From Gliomastix tumulicola (taxonomy: Eukaryota; Ascomycota; Sordariomycetes; Hypocreales; Bionectriaceae), in NCBI GenBank assembly GCA_001599755.1, contig BCHX01000010.1, positions 501,883-565,882 of the forward strand: DNA of 64,000 bases, read 5' to 3'. Below the pieces are notes generated by a model. That model searched no databases and had not been told where the DNA came from. It was given only the letters and a program-made list of their open reading frames with translations. Shown here in pieces: positions 32,624 to 42,734 of the stretch (positions within the stretch are counted from its first letter, which is position 1; each line of letters starts with the position of its first letter). Made by a program: the position numbers and the translations under genes.

Positions 32624-33670
32624 ATGAGCATCTCGAGAGAGGACCAAAAACGTGTTTATCGTTCTAAACCATGCCGGATTTTATTCCGCCAGTTCGACAA
32701 CGCCCGTCTACGGAAGCGAAAGCCCATTCGCGCTCTCGTCCAATCCCACAATTTGCAGGTTTGGCCGCTTTCCAGGGATAGGCTTGTTGAGATTCTTCAG
32801 CACCTATTGAAAGAACGAATATTTGAGTCCGACAACGTAGCTCGCAGCACGTTCCCCGAACTATTCGAAACCCCGGCACCACCTGTTGAACAAGCCGGGG
32901 CTACCCAGAAGGCCACGAACGTCATGAGCGTCATTCTCAAGGAGCAGCAGAAGTTGCTAAAAGTCATTGAAGGGTACGCATAGCTGGAACATTCATGTGA
33001 AGTTAAACTGAGCCAGAATAGCCTCCTAGACTCCGGATCCTACTCCGATCTAACCATTACCACACACCGCAAGGAGCACCGAGTTCACCAAGCTATTGTC
33101 TGCCCGCAGTCGGAATTCATAGCCAAGGCGTGCAACTTCCGATCACGAACTGAAGAGGACAGCTCTGATGCGCCGCGCTCTTCTGCAACTGTCGACTTCA
33201 GAGAAGAAGACCCGGAAGTCGTGGGTTACATGGTTCAGTTTATGTATCGATCAAATTACGACATCGAGACGCTGGGAGAGGATGGCGGCGACCTCGGATC
33301 AGAGACTTCTCAACAGTATGAGCGCCATCTTATTCTGCATGCGAAGGTGTACGCGCTCGCAGAAAAGTACGTTGTTGAAGGCTTGAAGGCTTTGAGTTTG
33401 GCAAAGTTCGAAACTGCGTGTGACGCGCAACAATTCACCTCAGAAGACTTCCTCTCAGCGGCAGAATTCGTGTACGCATCCACGATTGAAGCCGACAGGG
33501 GTATGAGAAACGCCATTGTCAAAGCGTTTTATCAACATCCGGGATACTTGGACTCTGACACAGGGCGGGCAACATTACAGACCGTACACGGTCTGTCATA
33601 CGACATTTTACAGCACGTCCGTGCAGAAACAAAAACGCACTCTGGTACCACCGACTGGCGCTGGATATGA
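32624..33670 (+). CDS. BTB/POZ-domain protein, interrupted by an in-frame TAG
   Basis: ATG 32624 opens a frame of 119 codons to TAG 32981-32983. The same frame then continues without a further stop to TGA at 33670. The BTB core lies after the stop: SYSDLTITTHRKEHRVHQ, AIVCPQSEFIAKAC and VVGYMVQFMYRSNYD, followed by a helical LAEKYVVEGLKALSLAKF segment typical of fungal BTB proteins, which often act as substrate adaptors or in protein oligomers. Possible introns that would remove the TAG are only 39-43 nt or out of phase, so a nonsense mutation is at least as likely. The first ~100 residues match nothing I know. Confidence 0.65.
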
Positions 33671-34157
33671 TTATGCTGGATGGCACGATTCAAGCAGCAA
33701 GGGGTACTCGGCGGCAAAGGAAAATCCGACTGACAGGGCCAACGTTTCTTGTAGAGTTCGATGAATCGAATTATTGTGTAGTGCGAGTTGAGTGGATGTG
33801 TTGACTTAAGCCGTTGTCGACTTGCTTCGCCAGCTGTTGTCCAACGGCTATTGCGAGCAAGTCCCCGCTTACCTGCATGGCATTATCTTGCAAGTGTTCA
33901 CGTTGTGGCTGTGCTCACTTATGGGTAGCTGACGTCCACCCGGCCTCAGGCAGTACATGACGCGAATGAGACTTACCTATGAGTTCCCCAACCTCTTGCT
34001 GCCATCGGGACCCTGTAAAATCTGCATTCCCATGAAGACCACGCCGAGATGGATGCCGAGCCCAAGCGCTGACACAAGAGCCAAAGCCCGGACCTCCTGG
34101 GCCTCACGCCCTAATGCGGCAAAAGACGCTGTCTAGGCACCAGTACACCGTTGCGTG
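33671..34157. other. Intergenic between BTB gene and hAT2
   Basis: No supported gene or repeat. It forms the left flank of hAT2 and shows no similarity to the LINE sequence on hAT2's right flank. Confidence 0.4.
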
Positions 34158-34431
34158 CAGAGCTCGCAATAGTCCGGTCAGTCCGTCTAAAACCCCCAGA
34201 CTGCCCATTTAGTCCGTCCGACTTGGTCAGACCAGACCAGCAGTCTAGCTACAACGCCCAGACTAGACTATCAGTCCGTCTGCCACCTCCAGACCAGACC
34301 ACACTACAGACTACAGTCTAGACTAATAGTCCAGACTGCATGACCCACATTTAGCTCTCCTCTATTCTACAGATCGCTCCAAGCTGCCCACCACATAACT
34401 ATGACCACATAACTATGACTGATACACAACA

Positions 34432-36678
34432 CTATCCCATCACGCCTCTTCCGCCCGTCAACCCACTGTTACCCACAGGTTCCTGGATATCGGGCATGGC
34501 AGACACAGGCTCCGGAGGAACGTAGCCATGCTGGAACGCGTTCGTTAGGACACTTTTTGTACATAGTAGAGCCCACAAATTGGGAAAACTTACGTCCGAC
34601 TGAGCTATCAGAGCGCTCCCATCCCAGGATTGCAAGCATTCAAGAAGATTCAATGTCTCCATGTTCATAGATCCTCGCCGGTCGGTGACTGTCAGTTTGG
34701 CCTTGGAGAAGAGTCGCTCTGTCTCGGCAGACATAGGCGGAATCGACAGAACGTCGATGGCCATCAAGGACAAGTTAGGGAATCTTCTTCGCTGCGCCAG
34801 TTCGAGCCACCATTTCAAAGGATCCGATATCATCATCACAGGCTCGCGGCAGTACACTTCGTACTCGTCATCGTCCATGTTCAAGATCGTGGCCTTTTGC
34901 TCTTTCATCCAGACTTTGTACCCATTCGGCCGCTTCGTCGTCGGTTCTGGTTCGCCGCTCTGGCGAAGAACGGGACCGGGCGCGCTTGGCTTGTATGTCT
35001 TGCTCCACAGCTGCTCTACACGAGCCTTGGCCTTCTCGATCCATTCAGCTCTGCCTTCCCACGTCTTCTCCATGTAGGCCCACTTGAGCGAGGGATGCAA
35101 GACTGTAGCTGCTGAATACACCGGAGAATCCTCCGTTGCTTCATAGTAGTCAGCTAGTTTCGCCCAGGCAGTCTCCATCATGGTCGCCAAGTGAGGGACC
35201 GCGGTCCTCTCCCTGGACGTCTCAATGTGGTGAAGAAGATAATCCATGGTGGGTAGAACGTCACAGATGGAATTTCGACTGCCTTCGTTGGCCACTGTGG
35301 CGTCTTGGAACGGCTCGAGAAAGCGGCAAGTCTCGGCCAACGTGGCCCAGTCGGAAGGCGTCAGGACATCCTGTTGCAGAACCGACTCTTGCGCACAAAC
35401 GATGGTGACGGCCTGTCTCACCTTGGGTTTCAGAGCCCATTCCACCATCCTGTACCACGAATTCCAGCGGGTGTCGTTATCACGTCGTAACCTGAGACCG
35501 TCACTGAGTGTCGTGAACGCTCGAAGCCGTTGGGGGCTCCCAGTGATATAGACGACGATATTGTGAAGCTTGCCTATCGCCCCTCGCTTCCTCCACTGCC
35601 CTACTTCCTCACTGGACGGTCCATGATAGGATTCTGTCGTGGGTGGACGCTTTCCTATGAGAAATTCCATCACAGCCAGGTTAATGATGTGGCCGACACA
35701 GCGAAGCCGGTGAGGGAGAGGGTCGTAGAACACGTCGAACTCATGTTCCAATTCGTCAGACACTTTGTCGATCATGGTGTTCATATTGCCAGCATTATCC
35801 ATCATGAAGTAGCCAACCTTGGACGCGATCCCATATTCCCGGATGAACTCCATGATGGCTTCTGCCATGTTCTCGCCGCTGTGCTGTCCTTCCAGCTCCT
35901 TGATCCTCACTACGAGGGACTGCACACCGTGATCTTCAGTCACGAACTGAACTGTGAATCCGATGGCCCCTAAGCAGTTTGGAGACGTCCAATTATCGGG
36001 AACAATGTGGACAGAAGAGAGGGCATTCTGTAGGGCTCGCTTTACGAACTCCTTTTTGCTGTCATAGCCCCACTGTAAGTCAGCTTTGACAGTGTTAGCA
36101 GACCTCGGGAGGAGGTCATCGGCGGCCGGGCAAAGATAGCGGACGAAGTCACGAAAGGCAGGCTGCTCGACATGAGCAAAGGGGAGGCTGCAAGCGACCG
36201 TGTAGCGACAGTAGAGCTCGCGCAAGGTGGCCTGATCCAGTACCGCTGCGTCCGCCGTCGCCTTGCGCTTCCTCGAGGGGACGAGAGTATCATTGGTCAT
36301 GAAGGTGGTGATGTCCCCAAGGCGGCTTTGGGTCGTCGCTCGGCGGTCGTCTTGCCTGCCCAACACCGTGATCCTGTGCGCTTTGCGCAAGTGATCGATG
36401 ATTGTGGACGACCCGCCAGAGTAGTTGTATCTCTTCTCCCTCTTCCTGTTGAAGCAGGGCTGGCAGTGCCACCACTTCTTTCCGTTGGAATCAACCCAGG
36501 CTGCAGGCAATGTCTTGCCTTCTTCTACTCGACAATACTCCCAGATGGGGGATGTCGCTGGGCGGGGCTGGTGATCAGTCGACGATGACGACGAAGGTGC
36601 AAGAGAGGAAGTGGCCGCAAAATCACTCAGATGGCTGGTAGCGCTCTGCGTGCTAACAGGATCATCAATAGAAGACAT
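34432..36678 (-). CDS. hAT transposase (hAT2)
   Basis: 748 codons from ATG 36678, no stop or frameshift. BED-type finger KKWWHCQPCFNRKREKRYN with STIIDHLRKAH at about residues 68-115. Catalytic landmarks: VPDNWTSPN, GYFMMDNAGNMNT, CVGHIINLAVMEFL and DNTRWNSWYRM. C-terminal dimerisation signature IPPMSAETERLFSKAKLTV. The protein is shorter than hAT1's and only distantly similar to it, so it represents a different hAT lineage. Confidence 0.9.
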   Translation of the reverse strand: MSSIDDPVSTQSATSHLSDFAATSSLAPSSSSSTDHQPRPATSPIWEYCRVEEGKTLPAAWVDSNGKKWWHCQPCFNRKREKRYNYSGGSSTIIDHLRKAHRITVLGRQDDRRATTQSRLGDITTFMTNDTLVPSRKRKATADAAVLDQATLRELYCRYTVACSLPFAHVEQPAFRDFVRYLCPAADDLLPRSANTVKADLQWGYDSKKEFVKRALQNALSSVHIVPDNWTSPNCLGAIGFTVQFVTEDHGVQSLVVRIKELEGQHSGENMAEAIMEFIREYGIASKVGYFMMDNAGNMNTMIDKVSDELEHEFDVFYDPLPHRLRCVGHIINLAVMEFLIGKRPPTTESYHGPSSEEVGQWRKRGAIGKLHNIVVYITGSPQRLRAFTTLSDGLRLRRDNDTRWNSWYRMVEWALKPKVRQAVTIVCAQESVLQQDVLTPSDWATLAETCRFLEPFQDATVANEGSRNSICDVLPTMDYLLHHIETSRERTAVPHLATMMETAWAKLADYYEATEDSPVYSAATVLHPSLKWAYMEKTWEGRAEWIEKAKARVEQLWSKTYKPSAPGPVLRQSGEPEPTTKRPNGYKVWMKEQKATILNMDDDEYEVYCREPVMMISDPLKWWLELAQRRRFPNLSLMAIDVLSIPPMSAETERLFSKAKLTVTDRRGSMNMETLNLLECLQSWDGSALIAQSDVSFPNLWALLCTKSVLTNAFQHGYVPPEPVSAMPDIQEPVGNSGLTGGRGVMG

Positions 36679-36869
36679 GATCAGTCAGGCAGCACAAAGA
36701 CAAGAAATTCGGGTATATGGTGGCAATATGATAGTTGGAGGGAACTCGCTGGAGCAGAACACTTGGGACTTGACTTTGTCCTCAAATGGTGGGGGTTGCA
36801 GAATCGGAGAAGGCAAACCAGACACGCCTATGAAGGAACGTGTTGACAAAAACACTAGTGCCGAGGGAC

Positions 36870-37552
36870 GGGAGCCAATAGGCCCACGGGTACCCGTGGC
36901 TCTATTATTCCCACGGGTCCCGTGGAGCTGACTAAGGACAGTACAGACAACACCGTCCAACCTCCATTGACTTACATGGCTCTGTAAGCCCCCCTTTGGG
37001 GTAATGAGTCCGTTTATCCAACCCGACTTATATGCCTACCATATAGTTTGGATTATAATCAAACCACACTACAATGCATTGCTCGGTTCTGTAGCGGTAC
37101 CGGCCGCCACTTTCACGAGTGGTAGTCTTGCGCTACTTGCTCTGACTTGCGGGTGGCGGGGCCCCATGATGGATTGCACATGTATGTGACCGTCAATTTG
37201 CCGCTCCTCCTAAGGTCGACCGACCAGTAGCTAATAGATATCCTCGGGTAGCGGCCCATTCATTAATAACACTGAACAAGACATGTCGTGATGGGTAATT
37301 ATGATCTGGAGGGTGGTGGTCGCTAGGGAAGGAGGAAACAGCCTCCATTGCCTTGGGTCATACCTTCACTTTTCGTACTGTGTAACAAGATACAATCAAT
37401 TAACGCGTCGAAACACGCTTACGCGTAGAACATAACAGTGTTAAAAATTGACTTTCCCCAGCCAAAGTACCAAATTAACACTGTCCTTAGTCAGCTCCAC
37501 GGGACCCGTGGGAATAATAGAGCCACGGGTACCCGTGGGCCTATTGGCTCCC
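36870..37552. mobile_element. 683-bp MULE-type MITE
   Basis: Terminal inverted repeats of about 70 bp starting GGGAGCCAATAGGCCCAC and containing palindromic CCACGGGTACCCGTGG and CCACGGGACCCGTGG blocks. Flanked by an exact 9-bp duplication CCGAGGGAC (36861-36869 and 37553-37561), the length typical of Mutator-like transposition. No open frame inside encodes a transposase. It sits in the 5' non-coding part of hAT2 and so inserted after it. Confidence 0.88.
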
Positions 37553-38221
37553 CCGAGGGACGCGTTCCTTAGTCATGTTTACAGGGCTACTTCAGGATGC
37601 CTGGGGGTTGGCGGTAGCCAGATCCATGGGCGAAATTTGGTTTACAGTGGGTAGTGGTTGGACTGCAAGCCGCCAACCTACCCTACAGTCAGACTAGTCG
37701 TCAGACTGTTGGTCTGGAAATGGGAGCGGACGCGCCTCGCTACTGACTGGGACTGCGTACGAGCCGCCTCGGCGGCCGACGTAGAGAGGTCCCACTAGGA
37801 CTAACAACCGCAGCAGACTCATTTCTGCACCTGGACGACCCGCTGACGGGCGGCAGGATTCGATGATGAGCGCCTTTGAGCCAACGATATGCTGGATAGT
37901 GTTTATGGTTAGTCTGTAGAGTTGGAACTCTCGCCAGCTTTTATAACAGTAGCTAGAAACAGTAGCTCAGCACGTCCTGTGCCCCTACAGGGGACCTGAG
38001 CGGCTGAATGCCGCTGGACGGAAAATATACAAACAAACAAACAAACAAAAATGTTGGTCTGGAAAGCTCAGACTGAGACCACAGGTCAGTCTGGATTTGC
38101 CAGACTGGACTATCAGTCTAGTCCGAAAACTGCAGACTAGGCTAACAGTCTGCGGACTGCTAGTCTAGACCATGGTCTGGACTAATAGTCCGCTTCATGG
38201 TCTGGACTATTGCGAGCTCTG

Positions 38222-39131
38222 CCTGTCGGTCTTCCTTCTTTCGCACCTCTTCCTCGATCGCCTGTCGGATCCACCCGATCTGCGCCTTGCTCTTGTCTTC
38301 CTCGCTGACGCGCGACGTGTCGATCGTACAGAATAGTGTCTCGGCGGTGGTCGGCGTCGTGACCGGCATGACCGGCGGGCGTGGCACCCTGCCTGCCCTG
38401 TCCAGTTGGGCCGTTGGGGTGGTACGCGCTACGTCTGCATACGACAGCTGCGGGCTGGCCCGGGCGCTGTTGGCCGCGAGGGCTCCGGTCGCCATCTCTA
38501 GCTGTTCTCGCGTGTACTTCAGTTCTTCCATCGTCTTTTCTTGCTGCAGCCTCAGTTGTTCATTCGCTTCCCGCAGCGCCTTCATTTCCTCGGCGGTTTT
38601 GGCTGCCTCCGCTCGAATCGAGCGGACATCCTGCTGAAGTTGTTGGATCATGTCCCGCTGGTCGCTCACTATCTTTGTTGCCGAGTTCTGGTTCTCGAGT
38701 AAGGCTTCCCAGAGCCTCTGCAGGATCCTCCTCTGGTCGTTCATGAGGCGCGTCGAGGCTTCCTGAAGCAGCGTGCGGAACGCGGTCTGTGTGGGCGATT
38801 CGGCCTCGCCTCCCGCTCCCTCTGCGGGCCGCGGGCCTTCGTCCAGGTGGGCCATGGCGTTTTCGCCCGCCTCCATCGGCCATGCTCCGGTCCCCTTTGC
38901 CATTGCGGCCCTGTTTGCGGCCGCCTGTGTGCTTTCCTGGACTTTTGCGGTCGGCTTCACGGGTCTCGATGACCGACGCGTCGCGGTCACCCAGTCTCCA
39001 CAATCGACTCGGATTTCCCCGGCGGTCGCGTCCATCTCGCGGTGGCCGCGCCGGTACTTGCTCACGTCTGTAAAGAGTGTAAAGAGTGTAAAGAGTGTAA
39101 AGAGTGTAAAGAGTGTAAAGAGTGTAAAGAG
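38222..39131 (-). pseudogene. LINE C: 5' fragment with ORF1 N-terminus
   Basis: ORF1 from ATG 39065 (MSKYRRGHREMDATAGEIR) is open to 38222, where the LINE sequence ends exactly at the hAT2 right terminus; the frame then runs into hAT2. It is close to LINE A ORF1, including the coiled coil (MIQQLQQDVRSIRAEAAKT), AATGALAANSARASPQ-like linker and ETLFCTIDTSRVSEEDK. It has no nonsense codon in the part retained. Everything downstream of ORF1 codon ~280 is missing. Confidence 0.85.
39069..39131. repeat. TGTAAAGAG tandem array (7 copies), LINE C 5' end
   Basis: Seven perfect 9-bp units followed by TGT and then directly by the left terminal repeat of the MULE at 39135. LINE A has three copies at the same place. 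Confidence 0.9.
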
Positions 39132-39323
39132 TGTGGGCGCTGTCTACATGGGCGCCCCCCTGCTTACATAATTTTTGGGCGCCCCCCCTCCACACCCCCA
39201 AGGACATTTTCAGGGGCTAGGTGGGCATGCTAACCAGCCCTATGGTGAATCTTTCCAGGGATAATAAATTTTCGTTCATTCATTCACACTACTACCACCG
39301 TTACCATCTGCGACGCTGACGCT

Positions 39324-42300
39324 ATGGCTCAGCCAGTATTTCCTGACGATGCGCTCCCGCCGGAAGGAGTATATGACTCACGCGAGGCTGTTCTTACGGC
39401 TATTAATTCTTGGGCAAACCTCAGGGGCTATGCGTTTACTACGGGCAAATCAACTAAGACCGCTAGTGGGCGGGTAAAGATGATATTTGCCTGTGACCGG
39501 AACAAGCAACCGCCAAATGCAACTATGAAAAGAATCCGCTCAACATGCAGTCGCAGAACTGGCTGCGAGTTTTCTGTACTTGCAAAGGAGTCCTTGGATA
39601 GAGCCTCCTGGGTCTTAAGCCATCGACAAGACAACAAATACGCTCGTCACAACCACCCGCCAAGTGAAGACCCATCTGCACATCCAGCACATCGCCGGCT
39701 CCAGGACAATGACATTCAACTCATCTCAAGACTCGCGACCTCAGGGGCAGCGCCTCGAGAGATCAGAGCGTACCTTTACAACAACTCCAACAACTCCAAT
39801 ACCCTCGCAACCAAGAAAGACGTCTATAATCAGATAGGGGCCAAAAGGCGAGATCAACGTGAGGGCCAAAGCAGCATACAAGCATTGCTTGATCAACTGG
39901 ACAAGGAGGGCTTCTGTTGTCGAACACGGGTGGATTCGGAAAACCGGCTCACGGCACTTTTCTTTGCCCACCCAGACTCTATTGCCTATTTTCAATGCAA
40001 TCCTGATGTCTTGTTACTAGATTGCACGTATAAGACGAATAAGCACGGGATGCCTCTCCTTAATATGGTCGGCGTGGACGCTTGCCAGCGCTCTTTCTGC
40101 ATTGCCTTTGCCTTTCTCTCTGGCGAGACGGAGGAGGACTACGGCTGGGCCTTGGAACATCTCAAATCGCTCTATCAATGTGGCCTCCCCACTGTCGTCC
40201 TGACAGACCGGTGGCTTGCCGCGATGAATGCCGTTGTCGTTTGGTTCCCTCTATCCAAGGCTCTGCTTTGTCTCTGGCATGTCAATAAGGCGGTTCTGCA
40301 ACATTGCAAGCCAGCCTTTACGCTCGATAGCGGGGACCAGACAGAAAAGAGATGGGATGAGTTCTACGCATTCTGGCATTCCGTTGTAGCCTCGCCAACT
40401 GAGATGATCTTCCAAGAGCGTCTGGCTGAGTTCGAGCGTACATACGCTGAGAAGTACACGGAGGTGGTTGGGTATATTAGGACCACTTGGCTGGACCCAT
40501 TCAAAGAGAGGATTGTCAAAGCGTGGGTTGATCAAGACCTACACTTCGGTAATATTGCCACCTCAAGGCAGGTTGCTAACAGCATTGTAGAAGATGCAGA
40601 CTAATCATTCTTCCAGGGCAGAAGGGATCCATTCTTTGATCAAGGCACATATCAAGATATCCACCTTGGATCTCTTCGACGTTTGGCACGCTATCAAGCC
40701 TGCCCTGGCGAACCAAATCAAGGAATTGAGTTATATACGGGCCGATCAGCGGCTACGGACACCACTGGATATCTCTGGCGCGTTGTTTGAGGCTGTGCGT
40801 GGCTGGGTTTCATACCCAGCCTTGCGAAGAGTACAGGAACAACACCAGCTACTTTCAAAGCCACTCCAAACCATCTGCACCCGGACTTTCATATCTTCGT
40901 ATGGGCTACCGTGTGTCCACACCTTGAAGAAACTCGAGGAAGAAGGGCGGCCCCTTTTGCTGGAGCATTTCCATCCCCATTGGCACTTGAGGCGAGAGAC
41001 AGCCCAGCCGCAGCCACTGCTAGAGCCCAGAGTAGCCCCGAGCCAACGCACCCAGACGCGCAATCAGCCGACAACAAGCGTGAGGCGAGAGCCTAGTGGA
41101 TTCGAAGCAGTTGAGGCAGCAACACGGCCAAGGAAACAGCCCACATGTAGCAGATGCCATACACTAGGTCATCAAATGACTTCGAAAGCATGCCCTCTGC
41201 GTTTCCAAGAACTCTTCCAGTTATCGGGGTCAGTAGCACTAGAAGAGGCAGCCAACGAGAGAGGGCCACCAATGCTGGCGCAACGACCTTCGGGGATAAC
41301 AGCAATCCAGGTAACAGCAGACCAATCAGACGTAGGCCAGGCGGCAGCAATCCAAACACCAACAAGCCATTCAGAGGCGGATCAGACAGTAGCAGGGTGG
41401 TCCCCAGATCAACTCAATCGATTGAACACTCGATCGAATCGCGATCGGAGAGCTCGACGCCAATCGAGTTGCGCCCAATCGATCAGACCCTCAATCGAAT
41501 CGCAATCGAATTGAATCGGTTAGATTGTGATTACGTAACGTGACCACGAATGCCTAGCTGAGATATGACCATGGCGTGCTTAACGAAGTTATCCTCAGTC
41601 TGATCCACGGCACCCTTGGCTCATAGAAGCCCCACGAGCGAGGGCACCGTTGCTGGCTGATAGCAGGCCTGGTCGGGCAGCTTGGCACCTGTGATGTCTA
41701 TATATAGTCGCGCCGCTGAAGGTCTGCTATGGTTCACTCGGGGGCGAAAGGATCGAGCCAAAATCTACAGCCATGATACAGGGTAGGAAGCCTCGATGCT
41801 TACGAAGGAAGCGAAAATTAGGGAATCCAGACTGCGACAAGGTTTGCAGGCTCAATTAAAATGTAAAATCAGCTGTGGATACCTCACCTTTTACCCTGGG
41901 GCAGGGGTCCCCGACCAGCCCGATTCAACTCAATCGATTGAAGGCTCAATCGAATTGGGATCGCGAAAGACCTGATCGAATCGCGATTGAATCGACTTCT
42001 GAATCGCCGATCTCAATCGCCGACTACCCCGACCAGTTGATCTGGGGACCACCCTGGACAGTAGCACCTCGGGAGTCTCTGTACGATGGGTCCTCAAGCC
42101 AGGTGTCTTTAGATCAGGAGTTTGTAGACTGCATAGTGGTCGACCAGACTGCAGAGGGGCAGACGTTGGCAGTTCAGGTGGTGGCGGCGGCGGCGGGGGG
42201 CAGCGCGGTAGCACTAGCGCCAGAACTCCGATATGATGACCCATGAGCCATCTATCAGAGGTATGTTGCAGAGAGAGAGGCTTGGTACAAAGCCCAGCCT

Positions 42301-42621
42301 CGTGGCAGCATAAAGACGAACCAGCAGTATAGGAAGGCTATTGGCTTGCCCCAACGATATAGCAAAACGGATTACCGGTGGTGTCTTGATTGGAAGCAGA
42401 TGGGTAAGGATTGCAAGATGCAGGGAGGGTCTAGGGAGTGGACCAGGGAAGAGATGATGGCGTACCTAGANTGGAGCAAGGCAGAGGATGATCGGGTGGA
42501 CGCAGAAGTNGCGACAGAGATGGAAGGGAATATGTTTTCGAGAAGTCGGGGTATGGGGGACATCTGGGAGGCGGCCGTAAGAGACTGCAGGGCGCGAGAA
42601 GCTTTCTATACAGGTAACTAG
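39324..42621 (+). pseudogene. MULE transposase, interrupted
   Basis: ATG 39324. The N-terminus is FAR1-like (VKMIFACDRN, then RTGCEFSVLAKE). The MULE core has PDVLLLDCTYKTNKHGMPLL, VVLTDRWLAAMNAV and LCLWHVNKAV. At 40568-40616 a 49-nt intron with a GC donor (or a decayed GT) and CTAAT branch restores ATSR-AEGIHSLIKAH. The C-terminal part has a SWIM-like YGLPCVH and a knuckle CSRCHTLGHQMTSKAC. A hAT MITE (41393-42056) follows; reading across its TSD keeps frame (DQTV-APRESLYDG). A TGA at 42244 then interrupts a conserved tail with KAIGLPQRYSKTDYRWCLDW, ending at 42621. Without intron and MITE, about 858 codons, close to Hop. Two ambiguous bases lie in the tail. Confidence 0.85.
41393..42056. 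mobile_element. 664-bp hAT MITE inside the MULE
   Basis: Ends CAGGGTGGTCCCCAGATC (left) and its inverse (right), with an exact 8-bp target duplication GACAGTAG (41385-41392 and 42057-42064). Both subterminal regions carry AATCGATTGA/AATCGAATCG motifs. No transposase coding inside. The CAGGGTGG terminus resembles hAT3's (CAGGGTGGCGATCAACG), so a hAT3-type transposase is a plausible driver. Confidence 0.92.
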
Positions 42622-42734
42622 GTATTGGTATTGACTTAGGGATTCGTCGCGGATTGCTGGCAGGGTAGTTGGGGGTGTGGAGGGGGGCGCCCAAAAATTA
42701 TGTCAGCAGGGGGGCGCCCATGTAGACAGCGCCC

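Larger units (their letters stand above)
34158..38221 (-). mobile_element. hAT2: hAT DNA transposon
   Basis: Ends are perfect inverted repeats CAGAGCTCGCAATAGTCC (34158-34175 and 38204-38221). Subterminal DNA on both sides is full of short CAGACTG/CAGTCTAG motifs, as expected for hAT transposase sites. It contains an intact transposase gene and, in its 5' part, an inserted 683-bp MITE. The 8-bp flanks differ (GTTGCGTG left, CCTGTCGG right), and the right flank is LINE ORF1 sequence while the left is not, so the locus has been rearranged or one end belongs to another copy. Confidence 0.78.
39135..42734 (+). mobile_element. Hop-like Mutator element (MULE), 3.6 kb
   Basis: Terminal inverted repeats of about 67 bp (39135-39201 and 42669-42734), starting GGGCGCTGTCTACATGGG and containing CATAATTTTTGGGCGCC; only two or three mismatches between ends. 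It encodes one MULE transposase. A 664-bp hAT MITE lies inside the coding region. The 9 bases flanking each end do not match (AAAGAGTGT and TATGATATG): the left flank is the 5' end of LINE C and the right flank the 3' end of LINE B. Size and coding plan match the Hop family first known from Fusarium. Confidence 0.88.

Noticed and set aside
41570..41650. Possible second MULE-MITE terminal repeat inside the hAT MITE
   Set aside because: Only loosely similar (CCTCAGTCTGATCCACGG..., GGCTCATAGAAGCCCCACG); no partner end or 9-bp TSD.
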